DNA of 64,000 bases, taken from the NCBI RefSeq assembly GCF_022953055.1, contig NZ_JALJEJ010000011.1:62001-126000 (forward strand). Direction: 5' to 3'. The translations under genes and the position numbers were made by a program. Positions 27,790 to 35,623 of this stretch are shown here, piece after piece. Positions within the stretch are counted from its first letter, which is position 1. Each line of letters opens with the position of its first letter. This stretch comes from Mucilaginibacter straminoryzae (GTDB taxonomy: Bacteria > Bacteroidota > Bacteroidia > Sphingobacteriales > Sphingobacteriaceae). Below the pieces are notes generated by a model. It saw nothing but the letters and a program-made list of their open reading frames with translations. It made no database searches and had not been told where the DNA came from.

Positions 27790-28095
27790 ATGAGCCAAAG
27801 AATCAGAATCAAATTGAAATCTTACGATTACAACCTGGTTGACAAATCAGCTGAGAAAATCGTTAAGACTGTAAAGCCAACCGGCGCTGTAGTAAGCGGA
27901 CCGCTGCCTTTACCAACAGAAAAGAAAATCTTTACTGTACTGCGTTCACCACACGTAAACAAAAAAGCACGTGAGCAGTTCCAACTTTGCAGCTACAAAC
28001 GTCTGTTAGACATCTATAGCTCAAACTCTAAAACTGTAGACGCGCTGATGAAACTTGAATTGCCAAGCGGCGTTGAAGTAGAAATCAAAGTGTGA
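27790..28095 (+). CDS. rpsJ: Ribosomal protein S10
   Basis: A 101-residue 30S head protein of normal length, with [20 protein letters not shown] at the N-terminus and the loop [17 protein letters not shown]. It normally leads the S10 operon directly before rplC. Here it is the last gene of the str unit, ends in a terminator, and rplC is 12.9 kb downstream. Confidence 0.98.
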   Translation: MSQRIRIKLKSYDYNLVDKSAEKIVKTVKPTGAVVSGPLPLPTEKKIFTVLRSPHVNKKAREQFQLCSYKRLLDIYSSNSKTVDALMKLELPSGVEVEIKV

Positions 28096-28122
28096 TAGGA
28101 CCGGAAGGTTCGAAATTATACA

Positions 28123-28157
28123 AAAGGCTATCCTGATTGATCAGGGTAGCCTTTGTT
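28123..28157 (+). terminator. Terminator after rpsJ
   Basis: GGCTATCCTGA pairs with TCAGGGTAGCC (one G-T pair) and is followed by TTTGTTGTTTTT. It closes the str transcription unit. Confidence 0.85.
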
Positions 28158-28174
28158 GTTTTTGTGGGTTCAAA

Positions 28175-28723
28175 CTACCTTCTTATAGCCCAAACTTCCC
28201 TCATACTTTTTATATGTTCCTTTGTCGCAATATTAATTTCTTTCTTTGATAGTCCCATTTTTTTATATTTCGATTTTATAACATCTGTTAAAATTGTATT
28301 CCATTTAAAATCGAAACCTAAATCTGGTACTTCCAAAAGTACTTTATCTTCTTTTTGAGTGCTTGAGGGTTTATCTCCTGTTTTTCCGACTTGAAGAATG
28401 AAGCCACGAGATTGAATTATTCCTTCAATTAATGCATTTTCATTTTGTGTGTCAAAAACAATAGCAAAAGATGTCTTCATAGGTTTCATGAATTCAATTG
28501 TTAGATAGATTTTTTTTCTATTCCAAATCGAGCTTGACCATCTAAATATTGCATCTCCAGGAGGTAAATTCCTATGCACGGAAATTAATTCTTTAATTTC
28601 TTGATGACCAAGCGGATCAATAATTAGTAAAGGGATAAATCTTCCTTCACCAATAACAGTTGAAGATAAAGCACCCTCGCCCACAACTTGAAATACGGGA
28701 TGATCCCAATTTTTAATTTTCAT
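28175..28723 (-). CDS. Uncharacterised protein of an AT-rich gene pair
   Basis: A 182-residue soluble protein with no signal peptide. I recognise no family. Visible features are a GEGALSSTVIGEGRFIPLLIID segment near residues 15-36, which resembles a regular beta structure, and a basic helical C-terminus (KSKYKKMGLSKKEINIATKE). The codon use is markedly more AT-rich than the neighbouring genes, which suggests recent transfer. It overlaps the upstream gene by 11 bases, so the two are translated together. It runs against the ribosomal operon. Confidence 0.6.
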   Translation of the reverse strand: MKIKNWDHPVFQVVGEGALSSTVIGEGRFIPLLIIDPLGHQEIKELISVHRNLPPGDAIFRWSSSIWNRKKIYLTIEFMKPMKTSFAIVFDTQNENALIEGIIQSRGFILQVGKTGDKPSSTQKEDKVLLEVPDLGFDFKWNTILTDVIKSKYKKMGLSKKEINIATKEHIKSMREVWAIRR

Positions 28724-29279
28724 CTCCTAAATCTTTTATTAAAAACACTTCTAAAGTATCAGTGTGGTTATCAACGTCTGAAAGCCTTAAAACATACTTT
28801 AATATGCGATTATTCATTAAAATATCGGATGGATATTGAAACACAAACCATTTAGATTCAGATGTTTTTTCTTCCAATGTTATGTTAGAAGAAAAAAGAG
28901 TAAGGCTTTTAGTTAGATCAAGTTTAAGGTCAGCTGGGCTATAATCGATAACGATATGTTTAACCTCGTTTTCGTTTCCGACATATTGGATCTCTAAATA
29001 TGCAAGAAATGAATTTTTTAAAGTGGCTTTGTTACTAATGGTTACGTTGAACAATAGAAATCTTCTTCCACTTTTTTTTTCGTCGCGGCTAAAGCTATTT
29101 ATTAAATATAAAGTGAAGTTTGAGAGTTTGCTTAAATGCTCTTTTTTTGAAAGGCGATATGTTTTGCTGAAAATGCGATTGTAATATAAAGAACAGATTA
29201 ACGAAAGACTGGATATTATTATCGAAATAATACTTAATTCGGTACTACTAAGATTGGTGATTTTTGAAATAAGGCTCAT
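28713..29279 (-). CDS. Uncharacterised membrane-anchored protein of an AT-rich gene pair
   Basis: A 188-residue protein with one N-terminal membrane segment (about residues 14-34, LSIISIIISSLSLICSLYY), then a predicted beta-sandwich soluble part without recognised motifs. The composition is as AT-rich as its partner. The overlap and shared strand make a two-gene operon. Function unknown; the layout of membrane anchor plus soluble partner is seen in some defence or sensing pairs but nothing specific supports that here. Confidence 0.6.
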   Translation of the reverse strand: MSLISKITNLSSTELSIISIIISSLSLICSLYYNRIFSKTYRLSKKEHLSKLSNFTLYLINSFSRDEKKSGRRFLLFNVTISNKATLKNSFLAYLEIQYVGNENEVKHIVIDYSPADLKLDLTKSLTLFSSNITLEEKTSESKWFVFQYPSDILMNNRILKYVLRLSDVDNHTDTLEVFLIKDLGDEN

Positions 29280-29494
29280 TGGCTAAATAAATGTCTAAAT
29301 AAAAATAAGTAAAATAATTTGTTCTAATTCGGAATTATAGTCGTTTTACCCTGTTCGCCCACGAACAATAACTGTATCAGTACCGGACAGTTTTTACTTG
29401 CAGTGTTTTTGTAATCATTTGTTTATGAGTTACTTATTAATAAGGTTTCGTTTTTGGTACAGTAAGCAGACGGTTGTACACAACTTATTATCCT

Positions 29495-31867
29495 ATGCTT
29501 AAAAATTATCTCAAGATCGCGTGGCGTAACCTGCTTAAGAATAAGGTTTACTCGTTTATTAATGTAGTCGGGTTAGCGCTCGGTATGGCCGTGGCCATAC
29601 TCATAGGCTTGTGGCTTTGGGACGAAGTATCCTTCGATCACTATTTCGAGAAGCACGACAGGCTGGGGCAGATCATGGTCACCCAAACATTTGACGGACA
29701 CACCGGTACGCAAATGGCGGTTGCGGTACCCCTGCGCGACGAGTTGAAGACAAAATACGGCGGTGATTTTAAAGCGATAACGCTTGCCTCGTGGAATATG
29801 CCTTTTACACTTGGGGTAGGTGATAAGAAAATTGCACAGAAAGGGATGTATACCCAGCCGCAGTTACCCGAGATGCTGACGCTGAAAATGGTAAGGGGTA
29901 ATATCAACAGTTTGAACGATCCTTCATCTATACTACTTGCAAAGTCCGTTGCAGACGCCCTTTTTAATAACCTTGACGTGATCGGGAAAACCGTTAGGGT
30001 AAATAATAAATTTGATCTGAAGGTCGCAGGTGTATATGAAGATCTGCCCCATAATACCACCTTTTATGATACCAAGCTGTTAATGGCTTGGGATAAGTAC
30101 CTTTCTGTTGAAGACTGGGTAAAACAGTCGGAAAAGGAGTGGGGTAACCACAGTTTCCAGCTTTTTGCAGAGCTGAACGATCATGTGGATTTTGATAAGG
30201 AAACACAGAAAATACGCGGTGCTATACATGGCAAGTTTAAAGAGGGTAACGAATGGCTGCTGGTTCATCCAATGGATAAATGGCATCTGTACAGCGAATT
30301 TAAAGATGGTAAAGTATCCGGTGGGCGGATCCAGTATGTGTGGCTATTCTCTATCATTGGTGTGTTTGTGCTGATGCTGGCCTGTATTAATTTCATGAAC
30401 CTGAGCACCGCCCGTTCAGAGAAGCGTGCGAAAGAAGTGGGCGTCCGTAAGGCGATCGGTTCTTTACGCAGGCAATTAATAGCACAGTTCCTGAGCGAAT
30501 CTATCCTGATTGCTGCATTGGCCCTTTTGGTATCAATGGTATTAGTGCTGGCCTTTCTTCCCACGTTTAACACACTCTCTTCAAAACAAATTCAACTGCC
30601 TTGGTTAAATCCTTTCTTCTGGGGGATCTGCCTGGTATTCACTTTGGTTACAGGCCTGGTTTCAGGAAGCTATCCGGCATTTTATCTGTCGGGCTTCAAT
30701 ACCATTAAAGTACTGAAGGGAACTTTCAAGGCCGGGCGCTTTGCCGCGCTACCCAGAAAGGTGTTGGTTGTTTCGCAATTTACCGTTTCCATCACCCTGA
30801 TCATCGGTACCATCATCGTGTTTAAACAGATCCAGTTTGCAAAGAACCGGCCTGTTGGCTATTCACGTGAAGGGCTGATCACGATTGACATGAATACGCC
30901 GGAGATACGCGGACATTATGATGCTTTAAGAGCAGATCTGCTGAAGACAGGCGCCGTGGAAAATATGGCACAATCTTCCAGCCCGTCGACAGATGTATGG
31001 TCTAACCAGATTGGCTTTAACTGGAGAGGTAAAGATCAAACCACTAACCCGATTTTCGGCACCATTGCCGTTAGTCACGATTACGGCAAAACCATCGGCT
31101 GGAAAATTGGAAACGGCCGCGATTTTTCACGGGATTTTGCTACTGATACCGCTGCCTTGCTGATTAATGAAGCCGCCGCAAAATATATCGGCTTTAAGAA
31201 CCCGGTAGGTGAAACTATTAAGTGGAATGATAAACCATATACGGTTATAGGCGTAATTAAAGATATGGTAATGCAGTCGCCCTATTCGCAGGTAATGCCA
31301 ACGGTTTTCAAGCTGGATTACAACTGGGCTAATCTCATCACCGTGAAACTGAAACCCACCATGCCATTACGGGAGGCGCTAAGCAAAATAGAACCCGTAT
31401 TTAAACAGTATAATCCGGGTAGTCCGTTCGATTTTAAGTTTACAGACGATGAATACAAGACTAAGTTCGCAGATGAAGAGCGCATAGGCAACCTTGCTAC
31501 ATTCTTTGCTATCCTTGCCATTTTTATCTCTTCGCTCGGCTTGTTCGGTTTGGCCTCTTTCGTGGCAGAGCAGCGTACGAAGGAAATTGGGGTACGCAAG
31601 GTATTGGGCGCTTCAGTGTATAATCTCTGGAGCATGCTTTCAAAGGATTTTGTTACCCTGGTAGTAATCTCTTGCCTTATCGCCATACCGATTGCCTGGT
31701 ACTACCTGAGCGATTGGCTGAAAACCTACGAATACCGTACAGAGATCTCCTGGTGGATATTTATCATTGCCAGCTTCGGAGCCATGCTGATCACGCTGGT
31801 CACCGTAAGTTTTCAGGCCATCAAAGCAGCAATGGCCAACCCGGTAAAGAGTTTAAGGACAGAATAA
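29495..31867 (+). CDS. ABC transporter permease, MacB/FtsX type
   Basis: A 790-residue membrane protein starting MLKNYLKIAWRNLLKNK, the standard N-terminus of this Bacteroidota family. I use the ATG at 29495 rather than an in-frame TTG at 29474. It has an N-terminal membrane segment, a periplasmic MacB-like core (~45-280), FtsX-type bundles (~285-440 with EVGVRKAIGS) and a second periplasmic plus FtsX repeat (to 790, with EIGVRKVLGAS). There is no ATPase gene next to it, so its nucleotide-binding partner must be elsewhere. Such permeases act in lipoprotein or antimicrobial peptide handling; the substrate is unknown. Confidence 0.88.
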   Translation: MLKNYLKIAWRNLLKNKVYSFINVVGLALGMAVAILIGLWLWDEVSFDHYFEKHDRLGQIMVTQTFDGHTGTQMAVAVPLRDELKTKYGGDFKAITLASWNMPFTLGVGDKKIAQKGMYTQPQLPEMLTLKMVRGNINSLNDPSSILLAKSVADALFNNLDVIGKTVRVNNKFDLKVAGVYEDLPHNTTFYDTKLLMAWDKYLSVEDWVKQSEKEWGNHSFQLFAELNDHVDFDKETQKIRGAIHGKFKEGNEWLLVHPMDKWHLYSEFKDGKVSGGRIQYVWLFSIIGVFVLMLACINFMNLSTARSEKRAKEVGVRKAIGSLRRQLIAQFLSESILIAALALLVSMVLVLAFLPTFNTLSSKQIQLPWLNPFFWGICLVFTLVTGLVSGSYPAFYLSGFNTIKVLKGTFKAGRFAALPRKVLVVSQFTVSITLIIGTIIVFKQIQFAKNRPVGYSREGLITIDMNTPEIRGHYDALRADLLKTGAVENMAQSSSPSTDVWSNQIGFNWRGKDQTTNPIFGTIAVSHDYGKTIGWKIGNGRDFSRDFATDTAALLINEAAAKYIGFKNPVGETIKWNDKPYTVIGVIKDMVMQSPYSQVMPTVFKLDYNWANLITVKLKPTMPLREALSKIEPVFKQYNPGSPFDFKFTDDEYKTKFADEERIGNLATFFAILAIFISSLGLFGLASFVAEQRTKEIGVRKVLGASVYNLWSMLSKDFVTLVVISCLIAIPIAWYYLSDWLKTYEYRTEISWWIFIIASFGAMLITLVTVSFQAIKAAMANPVKSLRTE

Positions 31868-31888
31868 TATTTGTTAATTAATGTGTTG

Positions 31889-31927
31889 CGAAGGCTGCCA
31901 CGATGTATCGGGGCAGCCTTTGTTTGT
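31889..31927 (+). terminator. Terminator of the permease gene
   Basis: AAGGCTGCC pairs with GGCAGCCTT and is followed by TTTGTTTG, ~20 bases past the stop. Confidence 0.75.
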
Positions 31928-31955
31928 TTACGTAAAAAGCCTTACTTTTAAGTAT

Positions 31956-32423
31956 ATGCGAATTTGCCTATTCCTTGTAATACTTTTAGGTTTTAGCTGT
32001 AGCCCTAATAAATATAGTGGTAAGTTTAGGGATCCGGCTAATAGTTCTGCATCAATTGCTGCCTTCAAAAGTTATGTCGCTAAAAATTTGCTTTATCCGG
32101 CTGTTGCACGAGAAAATGGTGTACACGGACTTATTATCGCATCGTTTAATGTAGATGAAAAGTCTCAAATAAAAGCTGTACGGATCACAAAACCACTTTT
32201 TTCGGCTTGCGACGAAAAGGTGATTAGTTTGCTTAATCGGTATCCTGATAAACTTTCAGTGAGACCAGGTACTTATAGCATTATGGTGGAATTTATGCTT
32301 TATATCGACGGGAAAAAGCAATACCACAGCACCGAGTTGAACAATACTGATAAATCACATTTGTTATTTACACTTGTTAAAAAAGGCTCTGCTTCTACGG
32401 GTAAGATAACAATCGTTAATTAG
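31956..32423 (+). CDS. Lipoprotein with TonB C-terminal-like domain
   Basis: A 155-residue protein starting MRICLFLVILLGFSCS, with a lipobox-like end (LGFSC, Cys15). I chose this start because a longer in-frame reading places the terminator of the previous gene inside the CDS. The body matches the TonB C-terminal fold: YPAVARENGVHGLIIASFNVDE and KSQIKAVRITKPL. It lacks the proline-rich linker and N-terminal helix of a true TonB, so energy transduction is unlikely. It is AT-richer than the neighbours. Confidence 0.65.
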   Translation: MRICLFLVILLGFSCSPNKYSGKFRDPANSSASIAAFKSYVAKNLLYPAVARENGVHGLIIASFNVDEKSQIKAVRITKPLFSACDEKVISLLNRYPDKLSVRPGTYSIMVEFMLYIDGKKQYHSTELNNTDKSHLLFTLVKKGSASTGKITIVN

Positions 32424-32443
32424 CATTGAACAAGAATCGGCTG

Positions 32444-32596
32444 TTATTCACCCATTAACATTAACTGATCCGGGTAAAACAACTCACGCAGGTGGTCGCC
32501 GTCTGTTAAATCAACCAAAACCTGTCCTTCTATAATTTCTGCTACGTAACCGTTACCATTGGGCGTTGCTACGTAATCGCCGGGTTTAAATTCCAT
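32444..32596 (-). CDS. Small SH3-like protein (50 residues)
   Basis: A complete short reading frame on the minus strand, starting MEFKPGDYVATPNGNGYVAE and ending MGE, with alternating beta-type residues typical of small SH3/KOW-like folds. The layout GDYV, then a Gly-rich turn, then a second strand resembles the DUF2158 protein at 62099. Coding use is good across the frame, but no family is certain. The rest of the 32424-32801 spacer holds a repeat. Confidence 0.5.
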   Translation of the reverse strand: MEFKPGDYVATPNGNGYVAEIIEGQVLVDLTDGDHLRELFYPDQLMLMGE

Positions 32597-32684
32597 AAAA
32601 AAATCTTTCAGGTAACTACCCGAAAGATTTGAGTTTTGTTTTCTAACAATATGTTTTCAAAGTATTTGATACACCATTATGCAG

Positions 32685-32732
32685 ATTCTTCCCGAAACTA
32701 GTTCGGGACGGGTCGCTTCGCTCTGAATGACA
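32685..32732. repeat. Dispersed repeat fragment (AGATTCTT ... GAATGACAAA)
   Basis: Contains the hairpin CCCGAAACTAGTTCGGG (32691-32707) between AGATTCTT and GAATGACAAA, words shared with the repeats at 14331 and 24234. Confidence 0.5.
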
Positions 32733-32801
32733 AATTTGATTGTTTTATTACTTTAGAGAGCCTTCTCGCTCCTCGTTACTCGCTCCCCGAACCTAAAAAG
32801 A

Positions 32802-33587
32802 TCAATACTCCGGCTTACCGGTAATTTCTTCCAGTTTATTACGTGCGGTTTGCAGTTCGCGGGCCAGTTTCTTTTCTTTCTCGTTCGCTTTTACCTTATA
32901 GGTTTTATATTCTTCGTCCAGCTCTTCGTACAGGCGAACACGGTATTTTGCTTCGCGGCTATAACTTCCGGAACGGACTATGACGATGGCTGCTACGGCG
33001 CCAAACGCCAGCACCAAACCCCACATCAAAGAATTGTATGACGACTTAGACATGTTAATGCCCAGTAAGCTGATGCTATCGCGATTATTGTTCGATTGGT
33101 CGAGCGTCTTTTGCTGCTCGTTAAGGGCGGTGTGCGTAGCTTTCAGGCTATCGTTAAGTGCTGCAACCTGGGTTTGCAGTGGGGTTATTTTCTTACGTTC
33201 AGCCTTAAGCGAGTCGGTCACACTTTTATAAAATGCGGCAAGCATGCCACGCTGATAGTTGTATGTTTTGCTAAGTAAAAACTGGTATTGCCCGTTCAGG
33301 CTGCGGTCGTTAGGTGCAACGGATGTAGTTTGAACCGGGGTAGTGTAGGGCCTTGGGTTAGTCGCGGCAGGAACCTGAGCTCCGGTTTGTGCTCCGGGCG
33401 CCGGTGTTTTAGCAACAGTTTTATAAGGATTTGCAGCAGGCTGTTGGGTAGCTGCAGGCTTTGGTTTTACGTTAATGGTTTTGGCAGGCGCAGTAACCTT
33501 TTTTGTGGTGTCTTGCGCGCCGGCACTTAAGCTAATGGCTATTAAAGCAACAACTGGAAAATGTTTTAAAAGCAGCTTGTTAGTCAT
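32802..33587 (-). CDS. Exported coiled-coil protein with one internal membrane segment
   Basis: A 261-residue protein with a signal peptide (to ~24, LSAGAQ), a Pro/Ala/Lys-rich linker (~30-90), a coiled coil (~110-170), one membrane segment (about 188-206, LMWGLVLAFGAVAAIVIV) and a second charged coiled coil (~215-261). The motif LLGINMSKSSYNSLMWG just before the membrane segment recurs in Bacteroidota proteins of unknown role. It probably links periplasmic and cytoplasmic parts. No catalytic motif is visible. Confidence 0.65.
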   Translation of the reverse strand: MTNKLLLKHFPVVALIAISLSAGAQDTTKKVTAPAKTINVKPKPAATQQPAANPYKTVAKTPAPGAQTGAQVPAATNPRPYTTPVQTTSVAPNDRSLNGQYQFLLSKTYNYQRGMLAAFYKSVTDSLKAERKKITPLQTQVAALNDSLKATHTALNEQQKTLDQSNNNRDSISLLGINMSKSSYNSLMWGLVLAFGAVAAIVIVRSGSYSREAKYRVRLYEELDEEYKTYKVKANEKEKKLARELQTARNKLEEITGKPEY

Positions 33588-33745
33588 GCGGTATAAAGTT
33601 AGTTAGCACTAAAAGCATTTCTGCATTTCAACGTAAACGCTATGCAGATGGTTCACTAAGTTAGCCATTCTAAGTTAATCGGTGGTAAAATAATGTAATT
33701 AAAAAGGTAAGCAGCAAATACTTTACTGGTGATTATATTAGCGGC

Positions 33746-35005
33746 ATGAATATCGGCTTTATCGGTTTGGGAGACATGGGTAAGCTTTACGCCAAAGCTT
33801 TTGCGGCAATAGGTTGCCATGTTTTCGGGTGCGACCTGCCCCAGAACCGCCACCGGCTCGAAGATGAATTAACCGCTTTAGGCATCCGGATACTGGATGA
33901 TAATCTCGCTGTTGCCCGTGAAGCGGATTTTCTGATCTATTCTGTCGAAGCAGAAAAAATGGAACAGGTGGTAGCGCAATCGGCAGGGGTGGTAAGGCCG
34001 GGAACTATCGTGGCCGGGCAGACATCGGTTAAGCAACCGGAAATCACGGTGCTGGAGAAGTATCTTCCTAATCATGCGCAGATCATTACCTTCCATGCCA
34101 TGCACGGCCCCGGGTTCGAGCCGAAAGGGCAAAAGTTAATTCTGATCCGTCACCGTGCAGACGATGAGGCCTATCAGCGGATCTATGATCTGTTTGACCA
34201 GCTGCAAACGGATATTGTAGAGATACCGGATTATCATCAGCACGACCAGATTGTGGCCGATACACAGGTAGTAACGCACGTGGGTTTCGAAAGTATGGGG
34301 ACAGCCTGGAAGTCGGCCGGTTTTTTCCCCTGGGATAATGCCTCGTATCACGGTGGTATCGATAATGTGAAAATTTTAACTACGCTTAGAATCTTCAGTT
34401 ATAAGGCGCACGTGTATGCCGGTTTAGCCATCCTGAACCCCTATGCACGGCAGCAGGTAAAGCAATATGCCACCTCAGAATCTGAATTGTTTAAGCTGAT
34501 GATTATGGAGGAGGAGCAGGCCTTCCGCGAGCGTTTATATAAAGCGCGGGATTTTGTATTCCATGAAAGCCGCAAACTGATTATGTTTAACGACCAGGTG
34601 ATGAAAGAATTTTCCCTGGCCGATAGCTCTGTTCACCCAAAACCTAATTCGCACCTGAGTATTTTAAGTATGGTGGATGCCTGGTACCATTTACAGGTAA
34701 ACCCTTATGATAACCTGATCGGGCAGACACCGCCGTTTAGACTGCGGTTAGGTATCGCAGAATATTTGTTTAAAAACGAAGATCTGCTGGAAGAATCTAT
34801 AGAGACAGCCTTGTATGATAAGACTATCCGCGGGGACGATCTGGAGTTCCACTCAGCAGTAAGGGAATGGTCATCTATCATCGGTCATGGCGATATTAAG
34901 GGTTACAAGAAGCAATTTAATGAGGTGCAAAACTTCTTTGCCGACCGTTTAGAAGAAGGCAAAAAACAAAGCGCCGAACTGATCCGGCGCCTGATGATGG
35001 GTTGA
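33746..35005 (+). CDS. Prephenate/arogenate dehydrogenase-like protein (TyrA family)
   Basis: A 419-residue NAD(P)-binding protein beginning MNIGFIGLGDMGKLYA (GxGxxG). The motif TFHAMHGPGFEPKGQ has the histidine context expected of a TyrA active site. The C-terminal helical half (from ~200) is longer than in most bacterial TyrA and is closer to the fungal Tyr1 arrangement. It would convert prephenate to 4-hydroxyphenylpyruvate for tyrosine. No aroA/pheA genes are nearby. Its stop abuts the stop of the convergent toxin-like gene. Confidence 0.75.
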   Translation: MNIGFIGLGDMGKLYAKAFAAIGCHVFGCDLPQNRHRLEDELTALGIRILDDNLAVAREADFLIYSVEAEKMEQVVAQSAGVVRPGTIVAGQTSVKQPEITVLEKYLPNHAQIITFHAMHGPGFEPKGQKLILIRHRADDEAYQRIYDLFDQLQTDIVEIPDYHQHDQIVADTQVVTHVGFESMGTAWKSAGFFPWDNASYHGGIDNVKILTTLRIFSYKAHVYAGLAILNPYARQQVKQYATSESELFKLMIMEEEQAFRERLYKARDFVFHESRKLIMFNDQVMKEFSLADSSVHPKPNSHLSILSMVDAWYHLQVNPYDNLIGQTPPFRLRLGIAEYLFKNEDLLEESIETALYDKTIRGDDLEFHSAVREWSSIIGHGDIKGYKKQFNEVQNFFADRLEEGKKQSAELIRRLMMG

Positions 35006-35368
35006 TTAAAAAGGTAGTTTTCTTACCCTTATTCGGTTATCTTCAACGGTTACAATTTGGGGAACACTAAAGTCTGAAGAAAGCTTTTGGAAAATTAACT
35101 GAAGTTTATCAATGATGTTTTCTGCTTTAAAATTTGTTACCCTGAATTGAATAACGGAAGCAGCGTAATTTGTGTGTACGGAAAGTAGCTGACTAAAGTC
35201 CATATCTGCTGTGATAATTATTCGGTCTTCTTCAACTGCTTTTCTAAGTATCTCTATATCTGTTAAAGTATGTAGCCCGACATCTGATAGGTGAATGGCA
35301 TCATAACCTTTATGCCTCAACCAAGTTATCGTTTTGGTTGAAATGCCCATATCTAACAGAAATTTCAC
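35006..35368 (-). CDS. DUF5615 PIN-like protein (toxin candidate)
   Basis: A 120-residue protein starting with GTG. The features fit the DUF5615 PIN-like group: MKFLLDMGIS at the N-terminus, GYDAIHLSDVG and IIITADMDFSQLL. PIN-like proteins are RNases held inactive by a partner. It starts directly after the stop of the DUF433 gene (TAAGTG), so the pair is coupled. Confidence 0.8.
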   Translation of the reverse strand: MKFLLDMGISTKTITWLRHKGYDAIHLSDVGLHTLTDIEILRKAVEEDRIIITADMDFSQLLSVHTNYAASVIQFRVTNFKAENIIDKLQLIFQKLSSDFSVPQIVTVEDNRIRVRKLPF

Positions 35369-35590
35369 TTAGGTAAGATAAAGTTCTTCTTCTGCCAGAA
35401 AAGCCGCATATTTTAGACACTCATTAATATCGTCAACTTCAAGAGAGGGATATTCCGAAATAATATCTTCTTTGGCCATGCCACTGGCAATCAGGTTCAA
35501 AATCATTGAAACTGTTATGCGCATACCACGGATGCATGCCTTTCCTCCCATTATTTCCGGGCTTGAAGTTATTCGGCTAAATTTCCTCAT
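35369..35590 (-). CDS. DUF433 protein (antitoxin candidate)
   Basis: A 73-residue DNA-binding-type protein with the DUF433 pattern: ITSSPEIMGGKACIRGMRITV, then ASGMAKEDIISEYPSLEVDDI. DUF433 proteins commonly precede DUF5615 genes and act as the antitoxin and autoregulator in predicted type II modules. The pair lies in the rpsJ-rplC interval. Confidence 0.8.
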   Translation of the reverse strand: MRKFSRITSSPEIMGGKACIRGMRITVSMILNLIASGMAKEDIISEYPSLEVDDINECLKYAAFLAEEELYLT

Positions 35591-35623
35591 GATAACAAAT
35601 ATAGCTTTATAACACTACAATCA

